Assembly: GCF_036226525.1 (NCBI RefSeq)
Contig: NZ_CP108487.1
Coordinates: 310,001 to 374,000 of the forward strand
DNA length: 64,000 nt
Source of the DNA: Kribbella sp. NBC_01245
GTDB lineage: Bacteria; Actinomycetota; Actinomycetes; Propionibacteriales; Kribbellaceae
Reading direction: 5' to 3'
A model generated the notes under the pieces. It did no database searches, was not told where the DNA came from, and worked only from the letters and a program-made list of their open reading frames with translations. A program made the translations under genes and the position numbers. Below, piece after piece: positions 60,356 through 64,000 of this stretch; position 1 is the stretch's first letter; the number at the start of each line of letters is the position of its first letter.

Positions 60356-60390
60356 ACAGTGCCGTGGCGGCTGGCTCGCCACGGCACTGT
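60356..60390. terminator. Terminator between the two GH19-like genes
   Basis: ACAGTGCCGTGGCG (60356-60369) and CGCCACGGCACTGT (60377-60390) make a perfect 14-bp stem with a seven-base loop, followed by TT. It shows that the second GH19 gene has its own promoter. Confidence 0.82.
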
Positions 60391-60516
60391 TTGCGCTGGT
60401 GTCGAAAGGCTTGAGTGCGGGTCTTGTTGGGTGGAAAGTGACGACGTCGTGACCGAGTGTCGGTAGTTACTCACGACGACCGCCTTTCCGCCCTTTTGCC
60501 CGCCCGGAAGAGACCT

Positions 60517-61479
60517 ATGCGCACACGAAGTTTCCGCCGACTCGGAGCCACCCTGCTCGCCCTGGCCGGTATCGCCGCGGCCGGTGTGGTCGCCGCGACT
60601 CCTGCCCAAGCGGCGGTGTTCTCGACGTACGGCAGTGGGGTGAACGTCCGCGCCGACGCGTACCTGAACTCGGCCATCGTCCGTACGCTGCCCGGCCCGA
60701 CCTCGATCGACGTCGACTGCCAGAAGTTCGGCGACCACGTGACGGTCTCGGGCGGCTCCAGCAGTTGGTGGGCGCATGTCCCGGCTTTGGGTGGTTACGT
60801 CACTGTGGCCTACGTGAGCATCCCTGAGGACAAGCTGCCCGGTGTGCCCGAGTGCGGCGGCGGCAACCCGGACCCGGGTGGCGATATCACCCTGGCGACG
60901 GTGCAGGCGATGTTCGGCAGTCGTATCGCCAATCCGTCGTTGGTCCAGCAGGGTCTGCCGTCGCTGAACCAGGCGATGCGGGATGCCAACATCAATACGC
61001 CGTACCGCAAGGCCGCGTTCTTGGCGACGTTGGTGCACGAGTCGCGGTTGGAGTACAACATCCGCGAGATCGGCGATACGCGGTTGTACGGCGGTCGCGG
61101 GTACATCCAGTTGACGGGTGACTTCAACTACGGCCCGGCCGGTCGGTACTTCGGTATCGACCTGCTCGGCAATCCTGAGTTGGCGCGGTCGCTGCAGTGG
61201 AGTGCGCCGATCGCCCGCTGGTACTGGACCGTCGCCCGCAACATCAACCCGTACGCCGACGCCCTGAACATGGGCAAGGTCAACGCAGCCATCGGTTACC
61301 CGGCCGGTGCCGAAGACGGGCGCCGTTGCGACTCCTTCAAGAACGCCATCCGCGTACTGACCGGGTCCGTCCCCGGCGGCATCATCTGCACCCGTTCGAA
61401 GATGCTCACCGGCGACACCACCAAACTCACCGCCACCCAATTCACCTCCCTGGCCGGCAACCCCGGCGCCAAGGGCTGA
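60517..61479 (+). CDS. Secreted SH3-GH19 chitinase-like protein, copy B
   Basis: 320 residues from ATG 60517 with CCGGAAGAG upstream. Signal peptide about 1-32 (RRLGATLLALAGIAAAGVVA, AQA). SH3 domain (SGVNVRADAYLNSAIVRTL), a short Gly/Asn/Pro linker (GGGNPDPGGD), and a GH19-like domain almost identical to copy A from VHESRLEYNIREIGDTRLYG to the middle of the domain. Differences gather in the signal peptide, the SH3 domain, the linker and the last 25 residues. It ends six bases before foldback copy 3. Confidence 0.85.
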   Translation: MRTRSFRRLGATLLALAGIAAAGVVAATPAQAAVFSTYGSGVNVRADAYLNSAIVRTLPGPTSIDVDCQKFGDHVTVSGGSSSWWAHVPALGGYVTVAYVSIPEDKLPGVPECGGGNPDPGGDITLATVQAMFGSRIANPSLVQQGLPSLNQAMRDANINTPYRKAAFLATLVHESRLEYNIREIGDTRLYGGRGYIQLTGDFNYGPAGRYFGIDLLGNPELARSLQWSAPIARWYWTVARNINPYADALNMGKVNAAIGYPAGAEDGRRCDSFKNAIRVLTGSVPGGIICTRSKMLTGDTTKLTATQFTSLAGNPGAKG

Positions 61480-61484
61480 CCAAC

Positions 61485-61589
61485 CTCTCTTTTGCGTTCG
61501 TTCGTCGGAATCCGCCCTCTGCCGTCGCGGACCTGTGCCGGTCCGCGGCGCTGAGAGGGCGGATTCCGACGAACGAACGCAAAAGAGAG
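61485..61589. repeat. Foldback element, copy 3 (perfect 36-bp arms, diverged in step)
   Basis: Left arm 61485-61520 and right arm 61554-61589 are exact reverse complements with a 33-base loop. Against copies 1 and 2 the arm reads TTTGCGTTCGTTCGTCGG in place of TTTGCATTCATTCGTCGG, and both arms carry the matching change. The loop holds an inner 8-bp palindrome, CGCGGACC/GGTCCGCG. It lies between two plus-strand genes. Confidence 0.93.
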
Positions 61590-61594
61590 AGGCC

Positions 61595-61600
61595 TATCCT
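61595..61600 (+). promoter_or_regulatory. -10 box TATCCT for leaderless transcription of the AraC gene
   Basis: TATCCT ends seven bases before ATG 61608, and no ribosome site is present. The box begins six bases after the end of foldback copy 3. Confidence 0.45.
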
Positions 61601-61607
61601 CGGCGAT

Positions 61608-62039
61608 ATGGGGATGGGTGTGGTGCCGGTCGAACTGTTGCCGCATTTGCGCCGGGCGCGCGACCTGGCCGATCGGCAGTTCGCCGAGCCGCTCGACCTC
61701 GACGCGCTCGCCTCGGCCGCGGGCGTCTCGAAGTACCACTTCCTCCGGTGTTTCGCCGCGGAGTACGGCGAGACGCCCATGCAGTACGTCGGCCGGCGCC
61801 GGATCGAGCGCGCCGCCGACCTGCTGCGAGCCACCAACCTGACCGTGACCGAGGTGTGCCACCTGGTCGGGTTCAGCAGTCTAGGGTCGTTCAGCACGCG
61901 GTTCACCGAGTTGATCGGGATGAGCCCGTCGGCCTACCAGCAGACCCAGACGGGGCCGCGTATCCCCGGCTGCTACGTCTTCATGCTCGGTCTGACCAGC
62001 GCAATTCCGGAGAAGCCTGATGCGGCTGGCAAGGCCTAA
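61608..62039 (+). CDS. AraC-family regulator (HTH-only)
   Basis: 143 residues from ATG 61608. Two helix-turn-helix motifs: LDLDALASAAGVSKYHFLRCF and LTVTEVCHLVGFSSLGSFSTRF, followed by MSPSAYQ, the end signature of AraC DNA-binding domains. No N-terminal ligand domain, so it resembles SoxS/MarA-size members; the 20-residue tail (PGCYVFMLGLTSAIPEKP) is extra. It is 36 bases ahead of the VOC gene, an arrangement often seen for an AraC protein that controls a glyoxalase-like enzyme. Confidence 0.9.
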   Translation: MGMGVVPVELLPHLRRARDLADRQFAEPLDLDALASAAGVSKYHFLRCFAAEYGETPMQYVGRRRIERAADLLRATNLTVTEVCHLVGFSSLGSFSTRFTELIGMSPSAYQQTQTGPRIPGCYVFMLGLTSAIPEKPDAAGKA

Positions 62040-62075
62040 CGTCGTACACGTCAACTTCTTCGAAAAGGGGCAGCC

Positions 62076-62504
62076 GTGATTACCAACGTTTCGCTGATCA
62101 GTGTGTTCGTGAACGATATCGACGAGGCCAAGGCCTTCTACACCGAGAAACTCGGCTTCACGCTCCAGGTCGACGTCACCGTCGGGGACGGCTACCGCTG
62201 GTGCACGGTCAGCCAGCCGGACCACCCCGAACTGGAGATCCAGCTGGCGCTACCAGGCCCGCCGTTGGACCCTGAGTCGGTCGAAGCGATCAAGCGGATG
62301 ATGGCGAAGGGCTCGATGCACGGCTTCGGCATCGCCACCGAGAACTGCCGCAAGACTTTCGACGAACTGGTTGCCCGAGGCGTCGAGTACGTCCAGGAGC
62401 CCTCGGACCGCCCGTACGGCGTCGAGGCCGTCCTCCGCGACAACTCCGGCAACTGGCTGGTCCTAGTCGAGAAACACCCTTACACCCAGTCCGACTTCGA
62501 CTGA
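62076..62504 (+). CDS. VOC-family (glyoxalase/bleomycin-resistance fold) protein
   Basis: 142 residues from GTG 62076 with AAAAGGGG upstream. Paired beta-alpha-beta-beta-beta modules: SVFVNDIDEAKAFYTEKLGF and ATENCRKTFDELVARGVEYV, closing with AVLRDNSGNWLVLVEK. Metal-site candidates are the Glu of LEIQLAL, the His of MHGFGI and the terminal Glu. Substrate unknown. Probably in one operon with the AraC regulator. Confidence 0.88.
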   Translation: MITNVSLISVFVNDIDEAKAFYTEKLGFTLQVDVTVGDGYRWCTVSQPDHPELEIQLALPGPPLDPESVEAIKRMMAKGSMHGFGIATENCRKTFDELVARGVEYVQEPSDRPYGVEAVLRDNSGNWLVLVEKHPYTQSDFD

Positions 62505-62524
62505 GCCGGGATAACCGCTTGCCG

Positions 62525-62547
62525 TTGTATCAATACAGATGATACAA
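62525..62547. promoter_or_regulatory. GntR(YtrA)-type operator over the promoter of the membrane protein gene
   Basis: TTGTATCA (62525-62532), seven bases, TGATACAA (62540-62547): perfect 8-bp arms. It lies between TTGCCG (-35-like, 62519-62524) and GATACA (-10-like, 62541-62546), so a bound protein would block the promoter. The two GntR genes downstream are the natural candidates. Confidence 0.7.
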
Positions 62548-62555
62548 ACTGCCGT

Positions 62556-63344
62556 ATGGGCATGGCGTCGATGGCGATTGAGCGGCTCGAGCGATTGGCC
62601 GCGCTGCCGGACGACGCCGAAGCCCGGGAGGCGGCCATTCGGCGGCAGTCCTCCAAGAACACGCTGGGTCTGATCGGCGGACTGGTTGGTGCCGTCGTCG
62701 GACTCCAGCCGGTGCTGTCGCTTGGCCTGATGGAGGGCGGGCTCACCGCGTTGGCATTGCTGTCCATGCTCGGCGTGCTGCTCGGGATGTGGGCAGGTGA
62801 CTTCGTCGCGTTGCGCCGGATCGCCGGTCAGGGGGACGTGCGGGTCGCTGCGCTGCAGCGGCGCACGCTCACCGACTATCTGACGCGGCTGGAGCTCGTT
62901 GCCCAGGGCTGGGCGACACTTACCGCTGTGTACACGCTGCTCGTCGGCGTGGTCGCCGTGAACCTGGGCGGTGGGGACCGCCGGATCGGCGTCAGCATGC
63001 TCGTTTGCGGCGGGGCCGGGCTGCTGCTCTGCTCGGTCGCTCCGGTACTGCAGCGCCGCGTGCTGCGGGCGTCGCGCCCTGCGTTGTCGGAGTCGGCGCT
63101 GCGCTGGGACGAAGCCGAGCGGGCGCAGATGCTGCGTGACGTGACGATCGGCGTTGCTTTGACGGCTTGGATGCTGGGCGGAGCCTTCCTGGGGCAGCAG
63201 ATTTTCGACCTGTCGGATCGGCTCCCGGTGGCGCTGCGCTGGGCGGCGCTGCCATTGATCGTGATCGGATACGTGCTCTCGCTTTGGGCCGTTTATGCCC
63301 AGAAGGATGCGAAGACCTGGCAGCGGTTGCGGGAGCGCGCGTGA
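62556..63344 (+). CDS. Integral membrane protein of unknown function co-encoded with GntR regulators
   Basis: 262 residues from ATG 62556; no ribosome site, and the -10-like box ends nine bases upstream. A charged N-terminal helix (ERLERLAALPDDAEAREAAI) is followed by six or so membrane segments (LGLIGGLVGAVVGLQPVLSL, LTALALLSMLGVLLGMWAGD, LTAVYTLLVGVVAVNLGG, ISMLVCGGAGLLLCSVAPVL-like, VALTAWMLGGAFLGQQIF, ALPLIVIGYVLSLWAVYA). I do not recognise a family. YtrA-type regulators usually govern membrane transporters, so transport or lipid stress is a fair guess. The stop overlaps the GntR start by GTGA. Confidence 0.75.
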   Translation: MGMASMAIERLERLAALPDDAEAREAAIRRQSSKNTLGLIGGLVGAVVGLQPVLSLGLMEGGLTALALLSMLGVLLGMWAGDFVALRRIAGQGDVRVAALQRRTLTDYLTRLELVAQGWATLTAVYTLLVGVVAVNLGGGDRRIGVSMLVCGGAGLLLCSVAPVLQRRVLRASRPALSESALRWDEAERAQMLRDVTIGVALTAWMLGGAFLGQQIFDLSDRLPVALRWAALPLIVIGYVLSLWAVYAQKDAKTWQRLRERA

Positions 63345-63694
63345 TCATTTCGGTGGATCCGGCTGCGGCGACTCCTCCGTACGAGCAGGTGAAGGGGCAG
63401 ATCGAGCAGTTGATCCGGCGCGGCGTGCTGGCGGAGGGGAGCCGGTTGCCGACGGTCCGGCAGCTGGCGGGGGATCTCGGGCTGGCGATCAACACGGTCG
63501 CGCGGGCCTACAAGGAGCTCGAGGCTGATCGGCTGGTGGAGACCCGCGGGCGCAACGGGACCTTCGCGCTGGCTCCGCAGGTCCAGGCGGACGACGAGGA
63601 GACGCGCGCGGCGGCGGTGATCTTCGCGCGGGCGGCGCATCGGGCCGGCCTCAGTCTCACCGAGGCGCGGCGCGTGCTCGATCAAGCCTGGTAG
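63341..63694 (+). CDS. YtrA-subfamily GntR regulator, copy A
   Basis: 117 residues from GTG 63341. The GntR winged helix reads PPYEQVKGQIEQLIRRGVLAE, GSRLPTVRQLAGDLGLAINT and VARAYKELEADRLVETRGRN, and only a short helical tail (AAAVIFARAAHRAGLSLTEA) follows: the hallmark of YtrA-type members without a ligand domain. Co-translated with the membrane protein. Probably represses the operon via the palindrome at 62525-62547. Confidence 0.9.
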   Translation: MIISVDPAAATPPYEQVKGQIEQLIRRGVLAEGSRLPTVRQLAGDLGLAINTVARAYKELEADRLVETRGRNGTFALAPQVQADDEETRAAAVIFARAAHRAGLSLTEARRVLDQAW

Positions 63695-63706
63695 ATGTCG
63701 GACCGA

Positions 63707-63712
63707 TACGCT
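63707..63712 (+). promoter_or_regulatory. -10 box TACGCT for leaderless transcription
   Basis: TACGCT ends six bases before ATG 63719, the same hexamer and gap as at 17123. No Shine-Dalgarno is present. Confidence 0.45.
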
Positions 63713-63718
63713 CGGCCA

Positions 63719-64000
63719 ATGGACATCACGGTTGACCCGGTTGGGGCGACTCCGCCGTACGAGCAGGTGAAGGATCAGATCGAGCAGCTGATTCGTACGG
63801 GCGAGTTGGCCCAGGGGACGAAGTTGCCGACGGTGCGGCAGCTTTCGATCGACCTGGGCCTTGCTGTGAACACCGTGGCGCGTGCCTACAAGGAGCTTGA
63901 GGCGGATGGCCTCGTCGAGACACGTGGGCGTAACGGCACCGTCGTACTCGCCGGCCGCAGCCAGATCAACGACGCCGCCACCCACCGCGCGGCCACGGCC
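63719..64000 (+). CDS. YtrA-subfamily GntR regulator, copy B (cut by window end)
   Basis: 94 residues visible from ATG 63719. PPYEQVKDQIEQLIRTGELAQ, GTKLPTVRQLSIDLGLAVNT and VARAYKELEADGLVETRGRN match copy A at most positions, so this is a tandem duplicate. The tail diverges (VVLAGRSQINDAATHRAATA). It has its own start region with a -10 box and no overlap with copy A, so it may be independently expressed and may have a different target. Confidence 0.85.
   Translation, partial: MDITVDPVGATPPYEQVKDQIEQLIRTGELAQGTKLPTVRQLSIDLGLAVNTVARAYKELEADGLVETRGRNGTVVLAGRSQINDAATHRAATA

Noticed and set aside
15016..61589. Foldback elements as simple rho-independent terminators
   Set aside because: Loops of 33-36 bases, arms of 30-36 bp, no U-tract, and positions that include the inside of an operon and promoter-proximal sites.
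1..64000. tRNA, rRNA, insertion sequence or prophage
   Set aside because: No transposase, integrase, phage structural gene or cloverleaf with the TTCGA loop in suitable context was seen on reading both strands.

Overview
The window is high-GC DNA with heavy use of GTG starts, GTGA/ATGA stop-start overlaps and TAGGGT-like -10 boxes placed right before start codons. Gene content fits an actinomycete: a pdxS-pdxT-yebC block, ruvCAB-yajC-secD-secF-apt-relA, an AfsR/SARP-type regulator, an actinobacterial LexA box and secreted GH19 enzymes. A soil member of the Propionibacteriales such as Kribbella is my best guess; that is inference from gene order and style, not a database result. I saw no rRNA, tRNA, insertion sequence, prophage or CRISPR array.

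Layout. 1-7.4 kb: TetR/MFS efflux pair with a strong operator, a GNAT enzyme, two co-translated phosphatases (HAD and inositol-monophosphatase type), a secreted phytase, and a sigma factor with a membrane partner. 7.5-17 kb: a small acidic protein, a minimal kinase-like protein, an ACT-domain membrane protein, a frameshifted SARP/NB-ARC/TPR regulator with a coupled 55-codon ORF and a membrane protein, an ATP-grasp enzyme, and a three-gene glycosylation cluster (GT2, DUF2064-methyltransferase fusion, GT-C mannosyltransferase-like). 17-25.7 kb: a two-component system, sugar-nucleotide epimerase, MTA phosphorylase, a secreted VWA/PKD protein, and a Pol I-like polymerase. 26-30.5 kb: vitamin B6 synthesis (pdxR, pdxS, a DUF6891-like gene, pdxT) and yebC. 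30.5-41.2 kb: a rhamnogalacturonan/pectin locus resembling the Bacillus yes/yet/lpl genes (secreted beta-helix protein, YetA-like exo-lyase, Lpl-type ABC importer without ATPase, DUF624, DUF1961, LacI regulator). 41.3-52 kb: a hotdog protein, an Eis-like acetyltransferase, Holliday-junction, Sec and ppGpp genes. 52-59 kb: DUF2461, an AbiEi/DUF559 protein, DUF349, an MBL hydrolase, hisS and aspS. 59.4-64 kb: two tandem GH19-like proteins, an AraC/VOC pair, and a membrane protein with two YtrA-type GntR regulators, the last cut by the window end.

How genes work together. The pectin locus sits between yebC and ruvC, which are usually close neighbours in actinobacteria, so it looks like an insertion into a housekeeping block. 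PdxR probably controls itself and pdxS through two identical-architecture operators (8-bp arms, 12-bp spacer). The LacI protein probably controls both the importer operon and the secreted beta-helix gene through near-identical sites placed alike in both promoters.

The most unusual feature is a set of short palindromic repeat families spread between genes: a foldback element of about 94-105 bp in three copies, whose arms stay perfectly paired although their sequence differs between copies; a 124-bp nested foldback; a tandem/inverted array of a 27-bp unit; and a six-copy array near an endonuclease-like gene. Some copies supply start codons or C-terminal codons to neighbouring genes. I could not identify any of these families, and they are the best candidates here for something undescribed.
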